Assembly: GCF_042654245.1 (NCBI RefSeq)
Contig: NZ_JBHSGI010000009.1
Span: forward strand, 1 to 64,000
Source of the DNA: Seohaeicola_A nanhaiensis
Lineage (GTDB): Bacteria; Pseudomonadota; Alphaproteobacteria; Rhodobacterales; Rhodobacteraceae
Length of the DNA: 64,000 nucleotides
Direction: 5' to 3'
Positions within the stretch are counted from its first letter, which is position 1. Every line of letters begins with the position of its first letter. Of this stretch, positions 41,778-50,844 are shown piece after piece. The notes below the pieces were generated by a model. It was not told where the DNA came from. It searched no databases and saw nothing but the letters and a program-made list of their open reading frames with translations. Both the position numbers and the translations under genes were made by a program.

Positions 41778-44369
41778 ATGTCGCGATATTCCGCAGCGGA
41801 CATCGAAACCAAGTGGCAGCAGGCCTGGGACGAGGCCGGCCTGTTCCGCGCCAGGCTCGATCGCAGCAAGCCGAAATACTATGTGCTCGAGATGTTCCCC
41901 TATCCGTCGGGGCGCATCCATATGGGCCACGTGCGCAACTACACGATGGGCGACGTGATCGCGCGCTACAAGCTGTCGACCGGGCACAACGTGCTGCACC
42001 CGATGGGCTGGGATGCCTTCGGGATGCCGGCCGAGAACGCGGCGATGGCGATTGGCGGCCACCCCAAGGACTGGACCTACCAGAACATCGCCGACATGCG
42101 CGCGCAGATGAAGCCGCTGGGCCTGTCGATCGACTGGAGCCGCGAGTTCGCCACATGCGACCCGGAATACTACGGCCAGCAGCAGGCGCTGTTCATCGAC
42201 ATGCTGGAGGCCGGTCTCGTCGCCCGCAAGAACGCCGTGGTGAACTGGGACCCGGTCGACATGACGGTGCTTGCCAACGAACAGGTGATCGACGGCAAGG
42301 GCTGGCGATCCGGCGCCGAGGTCGAACGCCGCGAGCTGACCCAGTGGTTCTTCCGCATCTCCGACATGGCCGACGAACTTCTGGCCGCGCTCGACGGGCT
42401 GGACAACTGGCCCGCCAAGGTGCGCCTGATGCAGGAAAACTGGATCGGCAAGTCGCGCGGGCTGCAGATGGCCTTCCAGCCGGTTCAGGATTTCGACCCC
42501 ATCGAGGTCTATACCACCCGCCCCGACACGCTGATGGGCGCGTCTTTCGTCGGCATCTCTCCCGACCACCCGCTGGCCAAGGCGCTGGCCGAGACGCGGC
42601 CAGAGGTCGAGGAGTTCCGCGCCCTTTGCCGCAAGGGCGGCACAACGGAAGAGGCGCTGGAGACGGCGGAGAAGCTGGGCTTCGACACCGGCCTGACCGT
42701 GCGCCATCCGCTGAACCCGGATTGGCAGCTGCCAGTCTGGATCGCCAATTTCATCCTGATGGACTATGGCACCGGGGCGATCTTTGGCTGTCCGGCCCAT
42801 GACCAGCGCGACCTGGATTTCGTGCGGAAATACGACCTGCCGGTGATTTCCACCTTTGAATCGCTGTCCGATCCGCAGCCGGTCGGCGACACCGCCTATG
42901 TCCCGCCGAAGGAAGAAAAGGTGAAGTGGATCAACCACTTTGCCGGACTCGACGTGGCCAGCGGGCAAGAGGCGATCGACGCCACCATCGACTTTGCCGA
43001 GGCGCAGGGCTGGGGCAAGGGCGTCACCAAGTTCCGCCTGCGCGACTGGGGCCTTTCGCGGCAGCGCTACTGGGGCTGCCCGATTCCGGTGGTGCATTGC
43101 GCGGATTGCGGCGTGGTGCCCGAGAAGAAGGAGAACCTGCCGGTCAAGCTGCCCGACGATGTGACCTTCGACGTGCCCGGCAACCCGCTGGACCGGCATC
43201 CGACCTGGCGCGACGTGCCCTGCCCTGTCTGTGGCAAACCGGCCAAGCGCGAGACCGACACGATGGACACCTTCGTGGACTCGTCGTGGTATTTCGCCCG
43301 CTTCACAGCGCCCCATGCGGACACGCCGACCGAGATGGACGCGGCCGATTACTGGATGAACGTCGACCAGTATATCGGCGGGATCGAACACGCGATCCTG
43401 CACCTGCTCTATTCCCGCTTCTTCGCGCGGGCGATGCACATCACCGGCCACCTGCCGGCGAAATGCGCCGAGCCCTTCGATGCGCTGTTCACGCAGGGCA
43501 TGGTGACGCACGAGATCTACCAGACCCGCGACGACAAGGGCCGCCCGGTCTATCACCTGCCCGAGGACGTCACCGACGGCAAGCTGGCCGATGGCACCCC
43601 GGTCGAGATCATCCCCTCGGCCAAGATGTCGAAGTCGAAGAAGAACGTGGTCGACCCGGTCAACATCATCCGTGACTTCGGCGCCGATACGGCGCGCTGG
43701 TTCGTGCTGTCCGACAGCCCGCCGGAACGCGACGTGGAATGGACCGCCTCGGGCGCCGAGGCGACGTCGAAGTTCCTCGCCCGGGTCTGGCGCATGGCGC
43801 GCGACCTGGCCGACCAGCGCGATCAGGGCGTCGGCGATATCGACGCCACCCTGCAAGAGGTGATGGACGCCCATCAGCTGGGCCAGAACCCTATGGACGA
43901 CGAGCTGCTGCGCACCACGCACAAGATGATCGACGAGGTGACCAAGGGCATCGAAAGCTTCGGCTTCAACGCCGCCATCGCCCGCATCTATACCTTCGTC
44001 AACGCGCTGAACCGCTCCAAGGCCTCGGCCCGCGCGAAATGGAGCGCGATGCGGGTTCTGGCGCAGCTGATGTCGCCGATGACCCCGCACCTCTCGGAAG
44101 AGGTCTGGGCCATCCTGGGGGGCGAAGGGCTGGTGGCCGCCGCGCCCTGGCCCAAGGCCGATCCGGCGATGCTGCTCGACGATTCCGTGACGCTGCCGAT
44201 CCAGATCAACGGCAAGCGGCGCGCGGAAATCAGCGTTCCGGCCGACATGCCCTTGGACGAGGTTGAAAAATCGGTGCTGGAAGTCGAAGCTGTGGTGAAG
44301 GCGCTGGATGGGGCCACGCCGCGCAAGATCATCGTTGTCCCCGGCCGGATCGTGAATGTCGTCGTATAG
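41778..44369 (+). CDS. leuS: Leucyl-tRNA synthetase
   Basis: An 863-residue class Ia synthetase of normal bacterial length. The HIGH signature is HMGHVRNY near residue 45 and the KMSKS loop is KMSKSKKN near residue 618. The CP1 editing domain lies between, with the zinc-type cysteines HCADCG and PCPVCGK. It charges tRNA-Leu and proofreads norvaline and isoleucine products. The ATG at 41778 is preceded by AAGGAA. Its end overlaps lptE by 14 bases. Confidence 0.97.
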   Translation: MSRYSAADIETKWQQAWDEAGLFRARLDRSKPKYYVLEMFPYPSGRIHMGHVRNYTMGDVIARYKLSTGHNVLHPMGWDAFGMPAENAAMAIGGHPKDWTYQNIADMRAQMKPLGLSIDWSREFATCDPEYYGQQQALFIDMLEAGLVARKNAVVNWDPVDMTVLANEQVIDGKGWRSGAEVERRELTQWFFRISDMADELLAALDGLDNWPAKVRLMQENWIGKSRGLQMAFQPVQDFDPIEVYTTRPDTLMGASFVGISPDHPLAKALAETRPEVEEFRALCRKGGTTEEALETAEKLGFDTGLTVRHPLNPDWQLPVWIANFILMDYGTGAIFGCPAHDQRDLDFVRKYDLPVISTFESLSDPQPVGDTAYVPPKEEKVKWINHFAGLDVASGQEAIDATIDFAEAQGWGKGVTKFRLRDWGLSRQRYWGCPIPVVHCADCGVVPEKKENLPVKLPDDVTFDVPGNPLDRHPTWRDVPCPVCGKPAKRETDTMDTFVDSSWYFARFTAPHADTPTEMDAADYWMNVDQYIGGIEHAILHLLYSRFFARAMHITGHLPAKCAEPFDALFTQGMVTHEIYQTRDDKGRPVYHLPEDVTDGKLADGTPVEIIPSAKMSKSKKNVVDPVNIIRDFGADTARWFVLSDSPPERDVEWTASGAEATSKFLARVWRMARDLADQRDQGVGDIDATLQEVMDAHQLGQNPMDDELLRTTHKMIDEVTKGIESFGFNAAIARIYTFVNALNRSKASARAKWSAMRVLAQLMSPMTPHLSEEVWAILGGEGLVAAAPWPKADPAMLLDDSVTLPIQINGKRRAEISVPADMPLDEVEKSVLEVEAVVKALDGATPRKIIVVPGRIVNVVV

Positions 44370-44841
44370 CCGCCGCTTTGTGATCGCCCTGCCGCTGGCG
44401 CTGGCCGCCTGCGGGTTTCGTCCCGTCTATGGACCGGGCGGCGCGGGGCGGGCGCTGGACGGCAAGGTCAGCATGGAGCCGGTCGATACCGAGGACGGCT
44501 ATCTGATCGTACGCGCGCTGGAGGACAGGCTGGGCCGTGCCGGCACGCCGGCCTATCATCTGAGCGTCACCACTGAGGTCGAACCGCAGGGTCAGGCGGT
44601 GACGGCTTCGGGCGCGATCACGCGAATCAGCCTGGTCGGGCGTGCGACCTATGTTCTGACGCGCGCCGGCAGCGATGTGAAACTGGCCGAAGGCGATGTG
44701 CGCAACTTCACCGGCTATTCCGCCACCGGTTCGACCGTCGAGGCGCTGGCCGCCGAAACCGACGCGCGCGAGCGGCTGATGGTCATCCTGGCCGACCAGA
44801 TCGTGACCCGGCTGTATGCGACGCCCGGCCTTGGGGCATGA
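44356..44841 (+). CDS. lptE: LPS-assembly lipoprotein LptE
   Basis: A 161-residue lipoprotein with lipobox LALAAC (Cys19) followed by GFRPVYG, the typical LptE opening. It plugs the LptD barrel and helps place lipopolysaccharide in the outer leaflet. LptE is poorly conserved; the assignment rests on the opening motif, the length and the leuS-lptE-holA order, which is widely shared in proteobacteria. It overlaps leuS at the start and holA at the end (ATGA). Confidence 0.88.
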   Translation: MSSYSRRFVIALPLALAACGFRPVYGPGGAGRALDGKVSMEPVDTEDGYLIVRALEDRLGRAGTPAYHLSVTTEVEPQGQAVTASGAITRISLVGRATYVLTRAGSDVKLAEGDVRNFTGYSATGSTVEALAAETDARERLMVILADQIVTRLYATPGLGA

Positions 44842-45866
44842 AGCTTTCCACCCGTGACGCCGACGGCTATTTCGCGCGGCCCGAGCCGGAGCGTACCGGC
44901 CTGCTGATCTATGGCGGCGACGCGATGCGGGTGTCGCTGAAACGCCAGCAGGTTCTGGGCGCGCTGCTTGGCCCCGGCGCCGATGAAGAGATGCGGCTGA
45001 CCCGGATGCCCGGCGCCGATCTGCGCAAGGACGCGGCGCTGCTGATCGACGCGGTCAAGGCGCAGGGGTTCTTCCCCGGCCAGCGCGCCGTCTTTGTTGA
45101 AGACGCCAATGACACGGCGGCCCCCGCAATCGAGGCCGCGCTGACCGACTGGAAGCCGGGCGATGCGCAAATCGTGGTGACCGCCGGTGCGCTCAAGGCG
45201 ACGTCGAAACTGCGCAAGCTGTTCGAGGGCCATCGCAACGCCTATGCGGTCGGGCTGTATGACGATCCGCCCGGCCGGGCCGAGATCGAGCGGATGCTGG
45301 CGACCGCGGGCCTGGGCGCGGTGCCGAACGACAGCATGGCGGTGTTGACCGCGCTGGCCACCGATATCGGGCCGGGCGACTTTGCCCAGACGCTGGAAAA
45401 ACTGTCGCTCTACAAGCTGGGCGATGCCTCGCCGGTGACGCTGGCCGAAATCGCGGCCTGCGCGCCGCAGTCCACCGAGGCCGCGCTGGATGACGTGCTG
45501 AACGTGGTGGCCGAGGGCAGAGACGGCGAGATCGGTCCGCTGATCCGCCGGCTGACGGCGCAGGGCACCACGGCGGTCTCGCTCTGCATCGGCGCGGCGC
45601 GGCATTTCCGCATTCTCTATACCATGGCCTCGGACCCCGGCGGGGCGTCCTCGGGCGCTGGCAAGGTGCGCCCGCCGCTGTTCGGCGCACGGCGCGACCG
45701 GCTGGTGCGGCAGGCGCAGAACTGGGGGCCGGACCGGCTTGAGATGGCACTGACCCATCTGACCGACACCGACCTTTTGCTGCGCTCGGCCGGGCAGCGG
45801 GCGCCGGCGATGGCGCTGGTCGAACGCGCGCTGATCCGCCTGGCCAAGCTGGGCGGCCGCCGCTGA
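44838..45866 (+). CDS. holA: DNA polymerase III, delta subunit
   Basis: A 342-residue clamp-loader subunit. The N-terminal domain opens LLIYGGDAMRV and contains DAVKAQGFFPGQRAVFVEDAND (the DnaA-N/HolA pattern); the central region LATDIGPGDFAQTLEKLSLY and the C-terminal collar helices follow. It opens the beta clamp with the gamma complex. The ATG overlaps the lptE stop by four bases, so the pair is coupled. Standard length. Confidence 0.94.
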   Translation: MKLSTRDADGYFARPEPERTGLLIYGGDAMRVSLKRQQVLGALLGPGADEEMRLTRMPGADLRKDAALLIDAVKAQGFFPGQRAVFVEDANDTAAPAIEAALTDWKPGDAQIVVTAGALKATSKLRKLFEGHRNAYAVGLYDDPPGRAEIERMLATAGLGAVPNDSMAVLTALATDIGPGDFAQTLEKLSLYKLGDASPVTLAEIAACAPQSTEAALDDVLNVVAEGRDGEIGPLIRRLTAQGTTAVSLCIGAARHFRILYTMASDPGGASSGAGKVRPPLFGARRDRLVRQAQNWGPDRLEMALTHLTDTDLLLRSAGQRAPAMALVERALIRLAKLGGRR

Positions 45867-45927
45867 ATCGGGCTTGACCGGCCCGCGAGGCCGCGCGAAC
45901 AGTCTGGCGAAACAATGGGAGTGACGC

Positions 45928-46512
45928 ATGTACAAGGTCTATGGTCTGGTGGCGAGCAGGGCCTTTCGGGTGCTCTGGCTGCTTGAGGAACTGGGGGAGC
46001 CCTACGAGCTGATCGAGGCGGCGGCGCACAGCCCCGGGATCGCCGGCGTCAACCCGAGCGGGAAGATCCCGGCGCTACAGGTCGGCGAGGATGTGATCAC
46101 CGATTCGACCGCGATCATGACCTATCTTGCCGACAAGCATGGCAAGCTGACCTTCCCCGCCGGGACGATCGCGCGCGCGCGGCAGGATGCGCTGACGAAC
46201 CTGCTGCTGGATGAGTTCGACGCGGTGCTGTGGACCGTGGCGCGGATGACGCGGCTGTTGCCGGAAGAGCTGCGCGTGCCCAGCGTGCTGCCCGGGCTGC
46301 ATGTGGAGTTCGAGCGCAACCTGAACCGGCTGGCCGACCGGTTCGAGGGGCCGTTCCTGATGGGCGACACGATGACGATTGCCGACATCCTGGCCGTGCA
46401 TTGCCTGAACTGGGCGGCCATCGCCAAGTTTCCGGTGACCAACGAAGTGCTGCGCGCCTATGCCCGCGAGCTGAGCCAGCGCCCGGCTTACCTGCGCGCC
46501 AAGCAGGGCTGA
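45928..46512 (+). CDS. Glutathione S-transferase family protein
   Basis: A 194-residue GST. The thioredoxin-like N-domain has the catalytic-region SRAFRVLWLLEELG (serine or arginine in place of a clear catalytic tyrosine) and the cis-proline/glutathione motif GKIPALQVGEDVITDSTAI (key part SGKIPAL). The helical C-domain has the N-capping box FLMGDTMTIADILAV. Detoxifying or unknown substrate. GGGAG precedes the ATG; it follows holA after 61 bases and is closed by a two-way terminator. Confidence 0.9.
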   Translation: MYKVYGLVASRAFRVLWLLEELGEPYELIEAAAHSPGIAGVNPSGKIPALQVGEDVITDSTAIMTYLADKHGKLTFPAGTIARARQDALTNLLLDEFDAVLWTVARMTRLLPEELRVPSVLPGLHVEFERNLNRLADRFEGPFLMGDTMTIADILAVHCLNWAAIAKFPVTNEVLRAYARELSQRPAYLRAKQG

Positions 46513-46532
46513 CCCGGCCGGTCGGAACGTGA

Positions 46533-46560
46533 AAAGGCCCCGGCAGTGCCGGGGCCTTTC
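46533..46560. terminator. Bidirectional terminator between GST and amtB
   Basis: AAAGGCCCCGGC, loop AGT, GCCGGGGCCTTT: a perfect 12-bp stem with A-rich left and T-rich right flanks, so it can stop transcription from either convergent gene. Confidence 0.93.
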
Positions 46561-46587
46561 CTTTTACTGTCCCTGAGCTTCGGCCGA

Positions 46588-47925
46588 TCAGGCGGTATAG
46601 GCGGATTCGCCGTGGCTCGTCTGGTCGAGGCCCTGACGCTGGTCTTCTTCCGAGACCTTCAGGCCCATGATCGCGTCGACGATCTTGAACAGGATGAACG
46701 ACACGACGCCACACCACACGATGGTCACCAGCACGGCCTTGATCTGGATCCAGGTCTGCGCCGCCATCACGTAGTCTTCGCCGCCGGTCCCGCCGAGGCC
46801 GGGCGCGGTGAAGATGCCGGTGCCGACAGCGCCGATGATGCCGCCGATGCCGTGGATGCCGAAGACGTCCAGGCTGTCGTCATACTTGAACTTGTTCTTC
46901 ACCACCGCGACGAAGAAGTAGCAGACCGCCGAGGCAATCGCGCCCAGCACGATGGCGCCCACCGGGCCGACGGTGCCGCAGGCCGGGGTAATGGCGACGA
47001 GACCGGCGATCATGCCCGAGGCCGCGCCCAGCATGGACGAATGGCTGCGGGTGAACTTCTCGATCACGTTCCAGGCCAGGATCGCACCTGCGGTTGCCGC
47101 AAAGGTGTTGATCATCGCCAGAGCCGCGCCGCCGTTCGATTCGAGGTTCGAACCGGCGTTGAAGCCGAACCAGCCGACCCACAGGATGGCCGCGCCGACC
47201 AGCGTCAGCGTCATCGAGTGCGGCGCCATGTTCTCTTTGCCAAAGCCGACACGGGGGCCGATCACGATGCAACCGACCAGAGCGGCGATCCCGGCGTTGA
47301 TGTGGACCACGGTGCCGCCGGCGAAGTCGATGGCGCCCCAGTTGAAGATCATGCCGTTCCCATCCCAGACCATATGGGCGATCGGGAAGTAGACGAAGGT
47401 GACCCAGAGGGCGCAGAACAGCATCAGCGCGCCGAACTTGATGCGTTCGGCAAAGGCGCCGATGATCAGCGCGGGCGTGATCGCGGCAAAGGTCATCTGG
47501 AACGCGATGAAGACATATTCCGGGATCACCACGCCATCGGTGAAGGTGGCCGCCATCGAATCGGCCGTCACGCCCTTCAGGAAGAGCTTGCCCAGACCGC
47601 CCCAGTAGGCGCTGTCGCTGCCGCCGAAGGCGAAGGAATAGCCATACAGAACCCAGATCACCATCATCAGCGCGCCAATCGAGGTGCACTGCATCAGGAC
47701 CGACAGCATGTTCTTGGACCGCACGAGGCCGCCGTAGAACAGCGCCAGGCCCGGCAGCAGCATGAACAGCACCAGCAGCGTCGCGGTCATCATCCAGGCG
47801 ACGTCGCCCTTGTCCATGGTCTCGGCGGCAACCTCGGTGACGGCGGCAGTGGAATCCTGCGCCATCGCCACAACCGGCATCAAGGCCGGAAGCGCCGCAA
47901 GCAAAAGAGTCTTCACGTTTTTCAT
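46588..47925 (-). CDS. amtB: Ammonium transporter
   Basis: A 445-residue Amt channel. An N-terminal signal-like segment (residues 1-22) is followed by eleven membrane helices. Recognisable family motifs include PGLALFYGGLVR, FAGGTVVHINAGIAAL (with the pore His) and WVGWFGFNAGS; a second pore-histidine region is FGIHGIGGIIGAV. It conducts ammonium into the cell. It follows glnK after 30 bases on the same strand; GlnK normally blocks the channel when nitrogen is plentiful. A two-way terminator closes the unit. Confidence 0.96.
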   Translation of the reverse strand: MKNVKTLLLAALPALMPVVAMAQDSTAAVTEVAAETMDKGDVAWMMTATLLVLFMLLPGLALFYGGLVRSKNMLSVLMQCTSIGALMMVIWVLYGYSFAFGGSDSAYWGGLGKLFLKGVTADSMAATFTDGVVIPEYVFIAFQMTFAAITPALIIGAFAERIKFGALMLFCALWVTFVYFPIAHMVWDGNGMIFNWGAIDFAGGTVVHINAGIAALVGCIVIGPRVGFGKENMAPHSMTLTLVGAAILWVGWFGFNAGSNLESNGGAALAMINTFAATAGAILAWNVIEKFTRSHSSMLGAASGMIAGLVAITPACGTVGPVGAIVLGAIASAVCYFFVAVVKNKFKYDDSLDVFGIHGIGGIIGAVGTGIFTAPGLGGTGGEDYVMAAQTWIQIKAVLVTIVWCGVVSFILFKIVDAIMGLKVSEEDQRQGLDQTSHGESAYTA

Positions 47926-47955
47926 ATCTGTTTCCCTCAGTCTCTGCGGTGTCGG

Positions 47956-48294
47956 TTACAGCGCGTCTTCGCCGGTCTCGCCGGTGCGCACCCGAATGGC
48001 CTGTTCCACGTCCAGCACGAAGATCTTGCCATCGCCGATCTTGCCAGTGCGCGCGGTCTTGGTGATCGTCTCGACCACAGAGTCCGCCATCCCGGCGGAA
48101 ACGATGATTTCCAGTTTGATTTTCGGAACGAAGTTCACGGCATATTCGGCGCCGCGATAGATTTCAGTGTGTCCGGACTGCGAACCAAAGCCCTTGATCT
48201 CGGTAACCATCATGCCACGCACGCCGGCGGTGGTCAGCGCCTCGCGGACCTCTTCCAGCTTGAACGGCTTGATTGTCGCTATGATGAGTTTCAC
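47956..48294 (-). CDS. glnK: P-II nitrogen regulatory protein GlnK
   Basis: A 112-residue PII protein. It opens VKLIIATIKPFKLEEVREAL; the T-loop GHTEIYRGAEYAVNFVPK carries Tyr51, the uridylylation site, and GKIGDGKIFVLDVEQ forms the B and C loops. It senses 2-oxoglutarate and ATP/ADP and regulates AmtB. I take the GTG at 48294 as start because family members begin exactly there; the frame extends 12 codons upstream through a hairpin. Clustering with amtB supports GlnK rather than GlnB. Confidence 0.95.
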   Translation of the reverse strand: MKLIIATIKPFKLEEVREALTTAGVRGMMVTEIKGFGSQSGHTEIYRGAEYAVNFVPKIKLEIIVSAGMADSVVETITKTARTGKIGDGKIFVLDVEQAIRVRTGETGEDAL

Positions 48295-48316
48295 CTCTGT
48301 CCCCTTCCATGACGCA

Positions 48317-48341
48317 GGCCCCACCTGCATTCTGTGGGGCC
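48317..48341 (-). promoter_or_regulatory. Leader hairpin ahead of glnK
   Basis: GGCCCCAC, nine-base loop, GTGGGGCC: a perfect 8-bp stem 22 bases upstream of the glnK start. No T-run follows on the minus strand, so it is not a terminator; it may stabilise or structure the glnK-amtB leader. Confidence 0.5.
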
Positions 48342-48409
48342 AGCAAGCGCTGCACCGCAGCTAAAGGAAACATTTTGCGCCCAATGTTCCGGCTACGAGT
48401 CCGACAAGT

Positions 48410-48424
48410 TGCACAATTTTTGCA
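48410..48424. promoter_or_regulatory. NtrC-like site between glnK and the PBP gene
   Basis: TGCACAATTTTTGCA has the TGCAC half-site and a one-mismatch inverted partner of the NtrC consensus. It is 116 bases upstream of glnK, a distance seen for NtrC sites. NtrC control of glnK-amtB is common, so the match is plausible, but it is short and found by eye. Confidence 0.4.
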
Positions 48425-48549
48425 CGTTTATTTGTTGATGCTTAAAATTTAAGCTGAAAACGAATCCGTGTGCGGACGAACGGGCCTCAACAATCCCAAC
48501 GAGAGAGAGTAGTCTCGCGCAAAATCCAAGAGGGCCGGGCAGGGCTGGA

Positions 48550-50775
48550 ATGAGCGATAAATCGAGGCGCAACCCACCTCTGGTGGCCGACAAACGGTAT
48601 GGTGCAGCGAAGGCGGTGCAGCCGGCGGCCTCGTCCAAGCCGAAATCAAAGGCCCCTGCCAAACCGGGCGCCCCGAAGGCCAAGACCGCGGGCCGCCGCA
48701 CGGCAAAGCCGCGCAGTCGCAGCTCGGGCGGCGGGATCGGCGGGTTCTTCGGCGGGCTGATCGGCTGGATCCTGCGGCTGATCTGGCGGATCACCTGGCG
48801 GATCGCCGCGGTGGTGGCGATCATGCTGGGGCTGGCGGTCACCTATGTCTATTCGACGCTGCCCGACGCCTCGGCGCTGCTGGACGGGCGTGCGCGCGGA
48901 TCGGTCACGCTGCAGGATTATGAGGGCAAGACCTTCGCCTGGCGCGGCGATCAGTTCGGGGGCGTCGTCACCGCGGATTCGGTATCGCCCTATCTGAAGA
49001 ACGCGATCATCGCGACCGAGGACAAGCGGTTCTATCACCATCTCGGCGTCAGCCCGCGGGGCGTGGCCAGCGCGGTGCGCATCAACCTGTCAGAAGGGCG
49101 CGGGCCGCTGTCGGGGCATGGCGGGTCGACCATCACCCAGCAGACGGCCAAGCTGCTGTGTCTCGGGGTCGAATACGTGCCGAACGAGTGGAAGAACCAG
49201 GCGGAATACGAAGCCGACTGCCGCCGCGGCTCTCTGTGGCGCAAGGGCAAGGAAGCCGTCTATGCGCTGGCGATGGAGGCCAAGTATACCAAGGACGAGA
49301 TCCTGGGCATCTATCTCAACCGCGCCTACATGGGCGGCGGCGCCTATGGGGCCGAGGCCGCAGCGAAACGCTTTTTCAACAAGCCGGCGGCCGAGCTGTC
49401 CCCGGCTGAGGGCGCGATGGTTGCCGGTCTGCTGACCGCGCCCACCTCTTTGGCGCCGACCAACAACCTGGAACGCTCGCAGAACCGGGCGGCGGTGGTC
49501 ATCGGGCTTATGCGGGATCAGGGCTATATCACCGAGGCCCAGGCGCAGGACGCCATCGCCCATCCCGCCCAGCTGTCGGAAGCGGCGGAGGCGCGCGCCG
49601 GCGGCTATTTCGCCGATTGGGTGATGTCGAGCGGGCCGGAGTTCTTTACCCGCAACACGACCGAAGACGTGATCATCCGCACCACGCTGGACCCGCGCCT
49701 TCAAAAGGCGGCCGAGGATGCGATGCGGTTCATCTTCACCGAGAAGGTCAAGGAGGGGTCGAAGGCGCAGGCGGCGATTGTCGTCATGTCTGCCGATGGC
49801 GCGGTGCGGGCGATGGTCGGCGGACGCGACACCAAGGTGACCGGCGCCTTCAACCGGGCCACGCAGGCGCTGCGGCAGACCGGGTCGTCGTTCAAGCCCT
49901 TCGTCTATGCCACCGCGCTGGACCTCGGGCGGTCGCCGCTGGATACGGTTCTGGACGAACCCTTCTGCATGAACATCCCCGGATCGGGCCAATGGTGCCC
50001 CGACAACTATACCCGCCAGCACTACGGCCGGGTGACCCTGGCCCAGGCCCTGCGCGATTCGCTGAACGTGCCGGTGGTCAAGGTCTCGGAAAGCGTCGGG
50101 CGCGAGAACGTGCGCAAGGTGGCCGAAGGCTTTGGCATTCAGAGCGATCTGGCGCTGGGCCCCGCGCTGGCGCTGGGGGCGTCAGAAAGCACGCTGATCG
50201 AGATGACCGGCGCCTATGCCGGCATCCTGAACGGCGGCTCTTCGGTCAAGCCCTACGGGCTGATCGACCTGCGGCTGCTGGACGACAAGGAGCCGCTGAT
50301 GGGCACAGAGGGCGGCATCGGCGAGCGGGTGATCCGCACCGAAGCCGCGCAGGAACTGATCTGGATGATGGAAAAGGTCGTGAGCGAAGGCACCGGACGC
50401 CGCGCCCAGATCCCGGGCTGGCAGGTGGCCGGCAAGACCGGCACCACGCAGGCGGCGCGCGATGCCTGGTTCATCGGCTTCACGGCGGATTACGTGGCCG
50501 GCGTCTGGATGGGATACGACGACAACACGCCGTTGTCGGGCGTCACCGGCTCGGGCCTTCCGGCGGAGATCTTCCACGAAACCATGGTGCGCGTGCACGA
50601 GGGGCTGACACCCAAGCCCCTGCCGATGATGGCGCCCACCGGTGCGTCGGACATGCTGGACCCGTCCGCGCAGGAGAACAACCCCGTCGGCTCGGGCGTG
50701 GAGCGGTTCCTGCAGAACCTGCTGGGCGGCGGCGGTCAGGGCAGCAACAACGCGGTCACCCAGCCACAGCGCTGA
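48550..50775 (+). CDS. Class A penicillin-binding protein (PBP1 type)
   Basis: A 741-residue bifunctional peptidoglycan synthase. Residues 1-60 are a lysine/alanine/proline-rich cytoplasmic tail, with one membrane helix at about 75-105. The GT51 glycosyltransferase domain shows AIIATEDKRFYHHLG (catalytic Glu) and GGSTITQQTAK. The transpeptidase domain has SxxK as TGSSFKPF, SxN as DSLNVP and KTG as AGKTGTTQAA. It polymerises and crosslinks glycan strands. A cysteine-containing loop (LLCLGVEYVPNEW) inserts in the GT domain. A terminator follows the stop. Confidence 0.93.
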   Translation: MSDKSRRNPPLVADKRYGAAKAVQPAASSKPKSKAPAKPGAPKAKTAGRRTAKPRSRSSGGGIGGFFGGLIGWILRLIWRITWRIAAVVAIMLGLAVTYVYSTLPDASALLDGRARGSVTLQDYEGKTFAWRGDQFGGVVTADSVSPYLKNAIIATEDKRFYHHLGVSPRGVASAVRINLSEGRGPLSGHGGSTITQQTAKLLCLGVEYVPNEWKNQAEYEADCRRGSLWRKGKEAVYALAMEAKYTKDEILGIYLNRAYMGGGAYGAEAAAKRFFNKPAAELSPAEGAMVAGLLTAPTSLAPTNNLERSQNRAAVVIGLMRDQGYITEAQAQDAIAHPAQLSEAAEARAGGYFADWVMSSGPEFFTRNTTEDVIIRTTLDPRLQKAAEDAMRFIFTEKVKEGSKAQAAIVVMSADGAVRAMVGGRDTKVTGAFNRATQALRQTGSSFKPFVYATALDLGRSPLDTVLDEPFCMNIPGSGQWCPDNYTRQHYGRVTLAQALRDSLNVPVVKVSESVGRENVRKVAEGFGIQSDLALGPALALGASESTLIEMTGAYAGILNGGSSVKPYGLIDLRLLDDKEPLMGTEGGIGERVIRTEAAQELIWMMEKVVSEGTGRRAQIPGWQVAGKTGTTQAARDAWFIGFTADYVAGVWMGYDDNTPLSGVTGSGLPAEIFHETMVRVHEGLTPKPLPMMAPTGASDMLDPSAQENNPVGSGVERFLQNLLGGGGQGSNNAVTQPQR

Positions 50776-50788
50776 GCGCCGGAAACGA

Positions 50789-50820
50789 AAACGCCCTTCA
50801 CCTGACGGGAAGGGCGTTTG
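50789..50820. terminator. Bidirectional terminator between PBP and mlaC
   Basis: AAACGCCCTTC (50789-50799) pairs with GAAGGGCGTTT (50809-50819); the left flank is A-rich and the right flank T-rich. It serves the convergent PBP and mlaC genes. Confidence 0.85.
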
Positions 50821-50844
50821 ACGTTTTGTGACAGCGCCGAGCGG

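Noticed and set aside
41613..44090. Long open frame antisense to leuS
   Set aside because: Composition is typical of a GC-rich shadow and leuS is certain on the other strand.
48360..48410. Possible sigma-54 promoter before glnK (GG, ten bases, GC in the minus strand)
   Set aside because: Only the invariant GG and GC fit; the TT before GC and the C after GG do not match, and NtrC in Rhodobacter is known to work with the housekeeping sigma factor.
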